Assembly: GCA_003255025.1 (NCBI GenBank)
Contig: QANY01012071.1
Location: 310,001-374,000 of the forward strand
Reading direction: 5' to 3'
DNA length: 64,000 bases
DNA from: Datisca glomerata
Lineage: Eukaryota > Streptophyta > Magnoliopsida > Cucurbitales > Datiscaceae
Shown: piece after piece, positions 37,029 through 47,670 of the stretch
Layout of the letters: each line of letters begins with the position of its first letter
Position numbering within the stretch: position 1 is the stretch's first letter
Translations under genes and position numbers: made by a program
The notes under the pieces: model-generated
The model's database searches: none
What the model was told of the DNA's origin: nothing
The model's input: the letters and a program-made list of their open reading frames with translations, nothing else

Positions 37029-37820
37029 TATCTTTGTCTTTCAACTCTGTGTTACAGCTCTATTTTCCAACACTTCCCTGATCAAGTTCTCAAGCTAAAG
37101 TGGCTCACCATTCTTACACTGTCAGAGACAAATAAGGTATGCATCCTCGCCTGAGACCATTTCTTTACAAAATTTGTTCTCTTGAATACTTTAGCCAACC
37201 TCTTTTAGAGTTCATCATGTTGTTTGGTTTCACTTATGGCATGTGATAATGTAAACATTCTAGTTCTGGTTGTAATCAAGATTTTGAAAATCAGGGTTTT
37301 TGTTTTGTATTGGAGGTCTCTCAATATTGGTCTTGGGGATATTTTTTGGACAGCTTGCTCACATTCTTTTTAGATCTGTGAGGCTAGGTTGTAATTACCC
37401 CATCTCAGGGTTTCTTCTTAATACATATAACTTATTTATAATAAAAGTTGTATCTTTACCGAATCCAATAAAATTGAAGTGTTGTTTTCCATTGATATGT
37501 GATTCTTTTTGTTGCCCGTCATGGTTTAGAAGTTGTGGTTCTACATCTGCTGACTAATCTTTTAATAGATTTATGTGGAGTTTTTATGGTATAGTAATTT
37601 GTTTCTCATCACATCCATTTAGTGAATTTAATGTGATCTTATTGTTTAACCATTGTGGTCAAATATGATCCTTTTACATAGTATTGTATGTATAGTTTTT
37701 AGTTTTATCTACATGGTGGCAGTTGAATGTTAATAAGTTTTTTTAGAAAGAAAGCTTTAATTCTGAATTGAAGGAGTTTCACAATGTTTTCTAAATATAT
37801 ATTATACGCGTGTTTATAGC
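36196..37820. other. Intergenic DNA with possible degraded exons and a (CT)n run
   Basis: Two short exon-like stretches are visible: one at about 36582-36656 after a TTTGTAG acceptor-like site, and one at about 37058-37138 ending at AATAAG with a GTATGC donor. Neither has a recognisable product. A (CT)n microsatellite lies at about 37002-37023. This could be part of an unidentified broken gene. Confidence 0.3.
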
Positions 37821-38220
37821 ACACAACTATCGCGTTTGGGAGCAAAACGCGATGAAAAACCAATGCTGGTCACAGGACACCTAATGAAAAATTCCCAAAA
37901 CCCACGTCTCTCTTCAATAGCTCTCTCTATCTCACAACTCTCTCTCGGTCCAAAGCTAACAAACGTGCTCTCTATGAAGCTCTCTCTTAGCTCGCTCTTG
38001 AGAAGCTCTCTCTAGTGAAGCTCTCTTACAACTCTCTCTTTTAGCTTCATCCCAGCTTCTCTCTCGTAGTTTTCTCTGACGGCTTTCTCTCGCATCTTTC
38101 TTGTCTCGTAGCCCTGTCTCATAGCAACCTCTCTCTCGCAACTCTCACTCTATCAGCTCTATTCGTAGCTCTGTCTCCTAACTCTCTCATACTTCGATTT
38201 CACAGTTCATAATCGAAAGT
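37821..38220 (+). promoter_or_regulatory. Possible promoter and 5' UTR with CT-rich leader
   Basis: After GC-containing sequence near 37810-37860, the stretch 37900-38200 is a CT-rich leader (many CTCTCTC motifs). It ends at CGAAAGTAAGTG, a good plant splice donor (38216-38221), followed by intron-like T-rich DNA and a later acceptor TTTTTTACAG at about 38912. This is the usual layout of a plant 5' UTR with a leader intron. No coding region that I can identify follows, so the call is tentative. Confidence 0.3.
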
Positions 38221-39324
38221 AAGTGTTTCATTCTCAAATTAATGTCTATTTTTTATGTTTTTTATCTGATTTTTATGAATTTTGAGTTTTATCTGAGTTA
38301 ATTAGGGTTTGTATTTCTGATTCATGGTCATGAAGTTGTATGTGTTCTTACAATTGGTGAGTTTTAAGTTTTCTTACAATCAGTGAGTTTTTGAGTTCGA
38401 ATCCTCTCGATTAGCAATTTACATGCACGGTTTTGCATGAACTTTTAACTGTTAGTTGAAAATTTCTTTGTATGTCATGCTTAGACATGTCAATTTCAAG
38501 ATTTTCAGTCAAGAAAAAATATTGTTGCATAAAATTAATTAACCACTATGTAACTTTTTACCTAGGGTTTTCATTTTTGAATTCAATCATTTTTGTATGG
38601 AAAGCTTATGAGCTATGCTTTTTCAATTCAAGTAAGCAATCTCCACTTGCATATGAGGTGTGGTCTTGCCTAGTGTACAAAACCAGCTTGACTTGCAGTG
38701 CGTTTGGTCAAATGTGCCCATGTACCTCTATCTGAATAATCTGAAGAGTGTTAAGTTACTAGTCTTGATTTTATCCTGCTGTTTTAGTTCTGATAATGCT
38801 TCATTATGTGTTTTAATTCACTAGGTTTTACATAAGTTAAATGCATTTGGTGTACATACATTGGAAGAGTTTTGTTTTTAAGTTTCTATTCCATGATTGT
38901 GCATATTTTTTACAGAGGGAAGCTTGCCTAGAACGAATAAGAGTCAGCCCCTCTTCTCGTGAACTTCCTTCGAAGATCCCAGCTTGTCCTTCAATTGAGC
39001 ATAGTCACATTCAGTATGAATTTGATCGAAACTTTTGATACGGTAATTATGTCACTAGGTGATGACAGAACTTTATATACTAGTAATATTATGTAATATT
39101 ATGTAAACATATCATTTATAAAACTACATATTAAAATTCTTGAATATAATTAAAGAATAAACGATAAGTTTGATTATTTTACTAGTTGCAATTTCGATAA
39201 ATAAATAATAACTAAAAATTGAACAACTTAAATGCATATTATATCATTCTTTTATACTATTATTATCATATAAGATCATAGTAGAATCGTAAGATTATAT
39301 CAATTCTATAAAAAAAATTATAAT
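38221..39324. other. Intron-like and AT-rich DNA, no recognised gene
   Basis: Includes a possible exon at about 38914-39038 (open frame containing ERIRVSPSSRELPSKIPACP) after a TTTACAG acceptor. I do not recognise the protein. The remainder is T-rich. Confidence 0.3.
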
Positions 39325-40545
39325 AGGAACAGTCTACCTAAATCTGTCATGGAATCTGTAAAAGCTGCTGTTAGAATTTTTGTGTGGTATGAGACTGATA
39401 GTTTTATTAAAAGAGAGTCAAGTTGTTTGGGATGATATAATTTGTAAACCTTTGGATCATGGAGGTCTTGGCTCAAGGGACCTAGAGGCTTGTGAATAAT
39501 AAAGCAACTGTCTCCAAGCACTTTTGGATTTTAGTGACATTGACTAGTGATTCGTTGTGAACTGTCAGGTGTAGACAATATTTATTGAATTGTCATTCTT
39601 ATTTTACAGTTTCTTTGAAGTCCAATCTTTCTTGGACGTTGAGAAAGTTGTTGAAGCTTAGAAAATTTTCATGGATAGAATTTATGTTAGCGATTCTACT
39701 TACATTCTAACCGATCCTTTGGGTACTATTTTGAATATATTCCGTATGGGTACTACTTAATCTACTGGCTGGTCATTTCAAACAAGGGTGGATAGTATGA
39801 CTCAGGGATGCATGGGTGCTTCCTGCGTAACAATGATGCTCTTCAGGAGTAGCGTGATGTTTTTTGTTCAGGATGCCTCCTCCTAGCTAATTCGGCTCTG
39901 GATGAATTTTCGGTTGCGAGTGCGTATAAAATATTTGGTGCTGTGAATGGTAATTCTGTTGCTTGGCTGAAACTGTTGTGGTTTCCTGGCTTTACTCTAA
40001 AATATAGTTTTATCAATTGATTTGCTTTGAAAACTGAAAAGTAGGTTTGCGATGTTGTTGAATATTATATTATTAAATGGAATAGTGCTGTAAATAAAAC
40101 TTGTTTCTTTTGTGTTGCCAGGCTGAAGTTGGTGGAACACATCTTTGGCAGTAGCCCGCATGTTATATAATAGTTGTAAATGGAATAGTGCTGCAAATAA
40201 TACTTGTTTTTTTTTAGTTGTTTGATGTGCATCGCAGCTTCCAAAGTTGGGACGGAAAAATTGGCTGGTTGATTTTGAATGCTTAAAGGTAAGTGTTTTA
40301 GGTTGATTTTGCTAAAATTGTTCTTTAACTTGTTCATTCACTTTGTGTGGATGGAGAAGAATTTTAAGTGTTTTGAGGCTGTTTTCAGAGATATGATAAT
40401 ATTTTCTTATGCATAATTTATATTATTAGAGAAGGTTTCGTCTTTTAGGAATATAGAAAAAATCTAGTGTTCAACTTTGTCTTCAAAGTATTTGGAGACT
40501 CCCTGATCATTAAATGTTTGGTAAACCCTTTGTACGTCTTTCTTT
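39325..40545 (+). pseudogene. LINE ORF2 C-terminal remnant (zinc-binding region)
   Basis: The read starts LPKSVMESVKAAVRIFVW, then with frame changes W-DDIICKPLDHGGLGSRDLEA. This is the block after the reverse transcriptase of plant LINEs. DEFSVASAYKIF at about 39900 and a CFFCVARLKLVEHIF block at about 40100 belong to the zf-RVT domain. A later stretch at about 40240-40540 resembles the terminal helical part. Many stops are present. A ~45-bp piece containing AATAGTGCTG is directly repeated at 40079 and 40180. Confidence 0.78.
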
Positions 40546-40889
40546 AGTTGTATTTTCGTTGGTTTTGTTATCTCTTCTTATACCATGCTCCTTGGAAACT
40601 ATTTGTTCTTTGGTTAAACTAAATATATGAAACAAAAACAAAATTAATCCAATTTGTCAAAATCTATACGTGAGAAAAATCTACTTTATTACTACTTAAC
40701 CTAATAAGTGAAGAGTAAGCTAGACTTCTAAAAAGCTTTATTTACATTTATGAACAAAATTAACCCTATATAAAATGCAAATATAGACTAGAAATTAATA
40801 TCTATCTTTTAGGACAATAGAAATTAAAATGAAAACATTCAAAATCGATCAATTCAAATATGAAAGAAATTACATAAATATAAAATAAA
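40546..40889. other. AT-rich DNA between LINE and Mutator-type element
   Basis: No gene or repeat was recognised. It ends with TATATTTAT (40890-40898), the left target duplication of the following element. Confidence 0.5.
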
Positions 40890-41929
40890 TATATTTATGA
40901 AAAATTTACCAAATTAGTCAACGTAGTTTACCTTATTTTTCAATTTGACCATCGTATTTTAAAAAATCTCAATTTGGCCAATTTAATTTACTTAACGTCT
41001 CAATATAATACTTATGTCATTCTCCGTAAACTGAATCTAACGGATACACTGATGTGACACATTAAGTGTTGATGTGGCTTGCGTGAGACCCACAAATACA
41101 CAATCATCAACCAAAAAACTATTTCTCTCTCTTCCAACTCATTTCCCTTTTATTTCCCTATTTTACCTTTTTACTTTGAAAAATTACTCCAACATCCCCT
41201 CTACTGTATCTAAATTACACAAACACCCTCCATATATTTAAAATTTATATACACCTCCTTTATACTTTACTCTTCATAACACATTAGTCAAACCCTAATA
41301 GAAAGTCTTACACCACTGTTAAATAGACACTAAAATTGTCCAAAACACCATTGGCCATTTTCAAAATCATAAATTTGTCATTAACCAAACCCAAATAAAA
41401 GAAAGTATTTTTGCCTAAAGTACACCCCTAGAAAAGTTGAAATACTAGAAGATACCCTTACACTAATTTTGGCTGATTAATTTTTTCTCCAATTATTCCC
41501 CTCGTACTCTTCTTACACCAATCCAATCAAATGTCAAATTATTCTTCAACTTTTCTTTACTCTCTTTCTTCACCTACTCTCTCTCTCCTCTTTATCTCAA
41601 ATAAAAACAACGAACTTTACTTTACCCCATCTATTAATGACTACCTCTTCAACTTCATCTCCATTCTCTTTCTTCACCTCCTCTATCCTTTTCACTTCCT
41701 CTAATAAAAAATTTTAATGATAAAAAAAATGGATATTTAGCTGAAAAATAGATATATCGTTGGAATGCTAGAAAAAAATTTCGATGAGAAAAAATGGATA
41801 TTTCGTTGGAGGGCTTGAAAAAATTTACTATGATAAAAAAAAGTATTTAGGTGAAAAATAGGTATTTCGTTGGAAGGCTTGAAAAAAAATGGATACATGA
41901 GGATCGTGAATCCTTCTTGTAGTCAATAT

Positions 41930-43925
41930 GAATGTTACAAGATATCTCTGTAATCATTTTATAATCGTGTAGTCTACATGATGGTTACAAGATTTTCCTG
42001 TAATCGTCTTGTAACTATGTAGTACATGGTGGTTATAAGCTATCCCTGACATGGTGGGATTTTTCCCGTCATATAGACTAAAAAATGATTACATGGACAT
42101 TTTGTAGCCATCATGTACCCGTCTTGTAGATACTAGATGATTGCATGGACATCTTGTAACCATCATGTAGTCTACAAGAAGGGTTCACGATTATCATGTA
42201 CCCGCTACGTGGACTACAAGACGATTATGTGTACATCTTATAACCATCATGTAGACTACAAGAAATGTTCAAGTTCATCATGTAATAAGATGATTTCAGG
42301 GGCATCTTGTACCCATCATGTACTCATCTTATAGACTACTAGATGATTACATAAATATCGTGTAACCATCATGTAGACTACATGAAGGGTTCACGATCAT
42401 CATGTACTCATCATGTAAACTAGAAGATGATTATAGGGACATCTTGTACCTATCATGTACCCGTTTTGTAGAATACTAGATGATTATAGGGACATCTTGT
42501 AATCATCATGTAGACTACAAAAAGGATTCACGATCATCATGTACTCGTCATGTAGACAACAAGATGATTACAGAGATATCTTGTAACCATCATGCAGACT
42601 GCACGGTTATAAGACGATTACAAGGACATCTTGTAACCATAATGTAAACTACAAGAAGTGTTCACGATCATCATGTGCCTGTCATATAGACTACAAGATG
42701 ATTATAGGGACATCTTGTAACCATGATGTAGAGTACAATAAGGGTTCAAGATCATCATGCACCCGTCATGTAGATAACAAGATGATTATAGGCACATATT
42801 GTACTCATCATGTACTCATTTTGTAGACTACTAGATGATTATATGTGCATCTTGTAACTATCATGTAGACTATAGGAAAGGTTCACAATCATCATGTACT
42901 CATAATGTATAGTACAAGATTATTACAGGGATATCTTGTACCCATCAGGTACATATCTTGTAGACTACTAGATGATTATATGGATATCTTATAACCATCA
43001 TGTAGACTACAAGAAGGGTTTACGATTATCATGTGTCCGTCATGTGGACTACAAGATGATGACAATGATATCTTAAAATTATAATATAGACTACACGGTT
43101 GCAAGACGCTTACATGTACATCTTGTAACCTTCATGTAGACTACAAGAAGAGTTTGCGATCATCATGTACCTGTCATGTAGACTACAAGATGATTACAAG
43201 AACGTCTTCTAACTATCATGTAGATTATAATAAGGGTTCAAGATCATCATGTACTCGTCATGTAGACTACAAGATGATTACAGACACATCTTATACCTAT
43301 CATGTACTCATATTATAAGCTACTAAATGATTACAGAGACATCTTGTAACCATCATGTAGACTACAAGAAGGGTTCACGATCATCATGTACCTATCATGT
43401 AGATTATAAGATGATCACATGAACATCTTGTACCCGTCTTGTAGACTACTACATGATTATAGGGATATCTTGTAACTATCATGTAGACTACAAGAATGGT
43501 TTCACGATCATCATGTACCTGTCATGTAGACTAAAAGATGATTACAATGACATCTTGTAACCATCATGTAGACTACGCAGTTACAAGATGATTACATTTA
43601 TATCTTGTAACCTTCATACAGACTACAAGAAGGGTTCACGATCATCATGTACCCGTCATGTAGACTACAAGATGATTACAGGGACATCGTGTAACCATAA
43701 TATGGGCTACAAGAAGGGTTCAAGATCATCATATACTCATCATGTAGACTACAAGATAATCACATGGACACACTTTTACCCATCATGTACGTGTCTTGTG
43801 GACTACTAGATGATTACATGGACATCTTGTATCTATCATTTAGACTATAAGAAGGGTTCAAGACTTGTAACTATCATGTACCCGTATCATAGAGTACTAG
43901 ATGATTACAAGGACATCTTGTGACC
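41930..43925. repeat. Satellite core of ~84-bp hairpin units, more than 20 copies
   Basis: The unit is made of two ~42-bp halves that share CATGTAGACTACAAGA. One half continues TGATTACAGGGACATCTTGT, and the other AGGGTTCACGATCATCATGT. Within the first half, ACAAGATG and CATCTTGT are inverted repeats with a ~10-base loop, so each unit can form a hairpin. Some copies have ACTACTAGATG in place of ACTACAAGATG. Divergence between copies is moderate. Open frames here are by-products. Confidence 0.88.
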
Positions 43926-44275
43926 ATCATCCCTTCATACCCATTTTTTTTACTTGAAAATTTTTTAAGCCCTCCAACGAGATACTCATTTTTTCTCCTT
44001 AAATATCCATTTTTTTCATCAAATTTGTTTTCAAGTCTTCCAACTAAATATCTATTTTTTATCATTGAAATTTTTTTATTAGAGGAAGTGAAAAAGATAG
44101 AGGAGGTGAAGAAAGTGAACGAAGATGGAGTTGAAGAATAGTCGTTGATAGATGGGGTAAAGTGACGTTCGTTGTTTTTATATGAGATAAAGAGGGGAGA
44201 GAGAGTAAGTAAAGAAAAAGAGTGAAGAAGGGTTAGATAATGATTTGACATTTGATTGGATGATGGTAAGAAAGG

Positions 44276-44482
44276 AGAAAATATCTGGTACTCCTAGAGT
44301 ACTGAATAGTGGTATTCCTTCATTTATCAATTGCCATGTGTTTAAACATATTATACTTTATTTAGATTTTTAGGAGAGAGAATAAATAAATGTTTAAAAT
44401 TTATAAAATATGTACATATGTTATCAAATGACACGGAGAAGCACCGAAATTCGGTACTCTAGAAGTACCCAAAAAATTTCTA
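44276..44482. mobile_element. 207-bp MITE nested in the right foldback arm
   Basis: It starts AGAAAATATCTGGTACTCCT and, in reverse from the right end, TAGAAATTTTTTGGGTACTT; both continue into CTAGAGTAC. TAAGAAAGG flanks it on both sides (44267-44275 and 44483-44491), a perfect 9-bp target duplication. The left foldback arm lacks the segment, which confirms the insertion. A 9-bp duplication points to a Mutator-like origin. Confidence 0.88.
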
Positions 44483-44612
44483 TAAGAAAGGTATGAGTGG
44501 AAGAATTGGAGAAAATTTCAGTGGATGCTAGGTCATGCGTATGAATCAACCAAAATTAGTGTTGGGTATCTTTTAGCAAATCAACCTTCCTAGAGGTGTA
44601 TTTTAGGAAAAA

Positions 44613-45667
44613 CAAAAACATGAACAAAAAATTTTAAGTCGTGAATACTATTTTCGATGAGAAGAAGCTCAGTCAGAGATCTTCGGCGGTATTAGGTAGG
44701 CATCGATAGAGGAGAAGGCAAACTGTTGCCCACCGATTTTCTTTCGAAATGATAAAAACCTCTCATCTTAGACATGAGTCTTCTTGGCCACCTTAACACT
44801 AAAGAAATGGGTTTGGGGGCACTTTTTGGACAGGTTTCTTCTCATCTGGGACATGAACAAGTTTTCAGTTACTTTATGATTTAGGGAATTTCTTTAGTAG
44901 ATATCTTTCAAACTTTCAGTTACTTTAAAAAGTGCCTCCAAAACTTCCCGAGGTGACAAGCTTTTGGCATTCAAATTCCTTTTATGGATCTAGAATTCCA
45001 TAGTTGACCCTTTTCTTAGAGCTCAGCTCGAGAGTGAAATTTAGAAGACGATGCTAGTGATTGTTCAGTCGATAGAGCTTGCAGAAACTCAATCGCGTTG
45101 TTCTTACTCAGTCGACGGAGCTAGCAGTTATCTGGTTGATTTTCTACAGCTGACCATTTACCGCTTGCCTCTACACAATTGCAAACCACCTGGCATATAT
45201 TGGAACAAGTAAAGAGAATTAATTGAACGAATACAGATTTCTTAATTGTATAATTTGTAATAAGCTCCTTTCCTTATTTCTGGTAAAAAATGTGTAAAAT
45301 CTTAACTATCTTTATTATGGGTCAATCTGATTTTATGGTTTAGTAATGAAAAGTTTTATATTTTCTCAGTTTCCCCTTAAGTTAAATGTTGGGAATGTTA
45401 TGTTTAAGTAATTTTGTGTTTGATGTTTTCATTTTAAATCAGGTTGACAACTGTAGTTTTATCTATGATCAGGAGCACATATGAATTGGCAGTCGCGCGA
45501 AGGAGGAGGCTGTGGGATGCTTCTGAGTTTCTTGAGACAGGTTTGTTGTTGGAGTACTGGTAGGGTATAGGTGTGTGGGAGGATGATGCCATCTAATAGG
45601 AAGGGGTAATTGTGTCTTTTTTTTTGCAAAAACATTAACCGAAAATGGAAGATGAGCGTAACCTTGA
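44613..45667. other. Unique interior of the 6.66-kb element, possible captured gene fragment
   Basis: Less AT-rich than its surroundings. A short exon-like stretch at 45471-45540 (reading RSTYELAVARRRRLWDAS in one frame) sits between an AG and a GTTTG donor-like site. This may be host sequence captured by a Mutator element, but no parent gene was recognised. Confidence 0.35.
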
Positions 45668-47219
45668 GGGGCGGTTTAATACAGTTTAAGTAAGAATAGT
45701 GAAAAGTTAAGTTGATGGGTAAGTTTAAGTGGTAAAATTATATGACAAGATTTTAAGATTATCATGTTTGTTAAACATAGTTAAGTGAAAAAGTTACTAG
45801 AAAAGTATTATTTCATTATTTGGTATGTAGAAAACTTGGGTAAAATTGTTCATAAAGTTTGATAAATTTGTTGGAAAAATTATATAAATTATATGAAGTA
45901 ATAAAATTATTGATTATTTATATTTTTTATCAAGTTTTAATTTGTTATCAATGATTATTTATAAATTCTAATACACACAATGTCTTATATATTTTATTTT
46001 ACGCACTACTTAATTAACTATTTTATTAACTCCACTAATAAAATCAAATCAACTATTTTTCTCTGACTACGCCAAATACTAAAATATTTTTTAGTTACAC
46101 CGTACAAATAAATTAAATGACAAATTGTTCATTATTACATAGCAAAATTGTATACAGATTATCTGCTGGCAACTGGTAAAAAATATTAATAATTTATGTC
46201 GTGTTTGATTAAATTTTCTCCGATATCACGAAATTAATTATAACATATAAATTTTCCTCTTTCATATAAAAAAAATAAATCCAATATAAATAATTGTCAT
46301 TCATATTAATACGTTAAAATATTTAATAGTACATAACAATTTTTCCGTTACATATACTTTTCTTGAGTAGATATGTGCATAGTTATCAATTTCATTCTAC
46401 TCTGACTGGAACGGGTAAAATATTATGGTTCTGGTACAGGAAAAAACAGAATAAGGATACAAATTTTTGTAATATTTTCGCGGCTCCAACCTATGGGCCC
46501 GGTCCTCCAAGACAAAAATAGACGTGATAAACAATCTCGTTAAGTCCCCTTTTATCATTTTAATATTTTTAAATAATTATAATTTATGAATAATATTTAT
46601 TGTAGGGAAGGAAATAACTTTTAATTTCAAAAAAATAATTTATATTATTAACATACATTTTAATCATTTAAATTTTATATTATACATTTATAAAAAGCTT
46701 ATTTATCCTTGATTGAAACTTACTATTTTATATGACTCATTCCAATTAACATGCATATCTTAATCTCACGGACGATCCCGAGATGGGTTTACGGGGCAGG
46801 CCTTTCGGGACGGGGTCAGCGGGGATAAAAAAATCTCAAAATTTACTATCAAGACCGGTTTGGTTTCACCGAGACTGGAACGGAATCTGACGGCATTCTA
46901 GGATCGAGATATTTTATGAAACTTTTGTGAGGCTTTGGTCTTTAAGAAAATAAAATATCAAAATCAAGCAAACAAATAATTGTATTTTTATGGTGAGTTG
47001 AGAACGTAAAAAAATCTTGAAAAATGTGTAGATGTGTGATTGAATTTAGAAAGTTATTTGACAAAGTAGATTTTTTAGGGAAAGTGGTACAGAAAGTAAT
47101 GTGGATTGTTATTTAACCAGGTTAAATAACTTTATCATGCTTGAAATAAATGTGAAAAAGTGCTGAAAAATAAGTTTACTATGTATTTTACCATGCAGAT
47201 AACTCCAACCAAACGCCCC
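45668..47219. mobile_element. Harbinger/Tourist-like insertion
   Basis: The left end GGGGCGGTTTAATACAG and the reversed right end GGGGCGTTTGGTTGGAG form an imperfect terminal inverted repeat. TGA flanks both sides (45665-45667 and 47220-47222), the 3-bp duplication expected of PIF/Harbinger. The interior has no transposase. It contains a GC-rich stretch at about 46430-46520 and 46770-46910 (GGGCCCGGTCC, GGGACGGGGTC). Confidence 0.6.
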
Positions 47220-47670
47220 TGAAGGGAAGTGAGGGAGTGAGAGGTTAGAGTTTTTAATAGAGAAATGTGAAAAGTTAAAAATAATTAAAAAAGTAAATGA
47301 CTTTAATAAGAGGGAAATGGGTTTGAAGAGAAAAAAATGATTTTTTAATGCTGATTGTGAAATTATGAGTCTCATGCATGCCACTCAGCACTTAATGTGC
47401 CACATCATTATCTTCGTCAAATTAGTTCACGGATAATGACAAAAGGATTACATTGAGTCGTTAAGTAAATCAGAATTGTCAAATTGAGATTTTTCAAAAT
47501 ACGATGGTTAAATTAAAAAATGAGGTAAACTACAATGGTCAAATTAATAATTTTCTCTATATTTATCATGGTGCGGTTTCAAATTCTCATTTTCAATAAA
47601 TTACTATTAAATTAAATTATAATTACTTATTTTTAGTAAAAGTTTTCAGTTGCTCATAAATAATAAAAAG

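Larger units (their letters stand above)
41409..44612. mobile_element. Foldback element with long inverted arms around a satellite core
   Basis: The left arm (41409 to about 41905) and right arm (about 43940-44612) are inverted repeats of roughly 480 bp. Shared phrases include CCAATCAAATGTCAAAT, CTTTACCCCATCTAT, CACTTCCTCTAATAAAAA and the outer CTAAA(G/A)TACACC. The right arm is interrupted by a 207-bp MITE. The core of about 2.0 kb is a tandem hairpin repeat. No reading frame of interest is present and no target duplication could be fixed at the outer ends. The layout resembles Foldback-type transposons, but the family is unknown to me. Confidence 0.8.
40899..47557. mobile_element. 6.66-kb Mutator-type element with ~280-bp inverted ends and nested insertions
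   Basis: The left end (GAAAAATTTACC..., 40899 to about 41180) and the right end (about 47270-47557, ending TTTTCTC) are inverted copies. The 9-bp TATATTTAT flanks both sides (40890-40898 and 47558-47566) without a mismatch. The inverted ends match those of the 1.0-kb element at 5496-6496. Inside are a foldback element (41409-44612), a Harbinger-like insertion (45668-47219) and about 1.9 kb of own sequence. No transposase was found, so it must have been moved in trans. The exact TSD indicates a fairly recent insertion, or one that has escaped mutation there. Confidence 0.9.

Noticed and set aside
41930..43925. CRISPR-like regular repeats
   Set aside because: The sequence is plant nuclear DNA, the repeats are contiguous halves without unique spacers, and they lie between inverted transposon arms.
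43874..44251. 125-codon minus-strand open frame
   Set aside because: It falls in the right inverted arm of the foldback element and is Ser/Phe-rich from composition; the left arm does not keep the frame.
41409..44612. Target-site duplication for the inner foldback element
   Set aside because: The short A/T-rich flanks on the two sides do not match over 8-10 bp, so no duplication is claimed.
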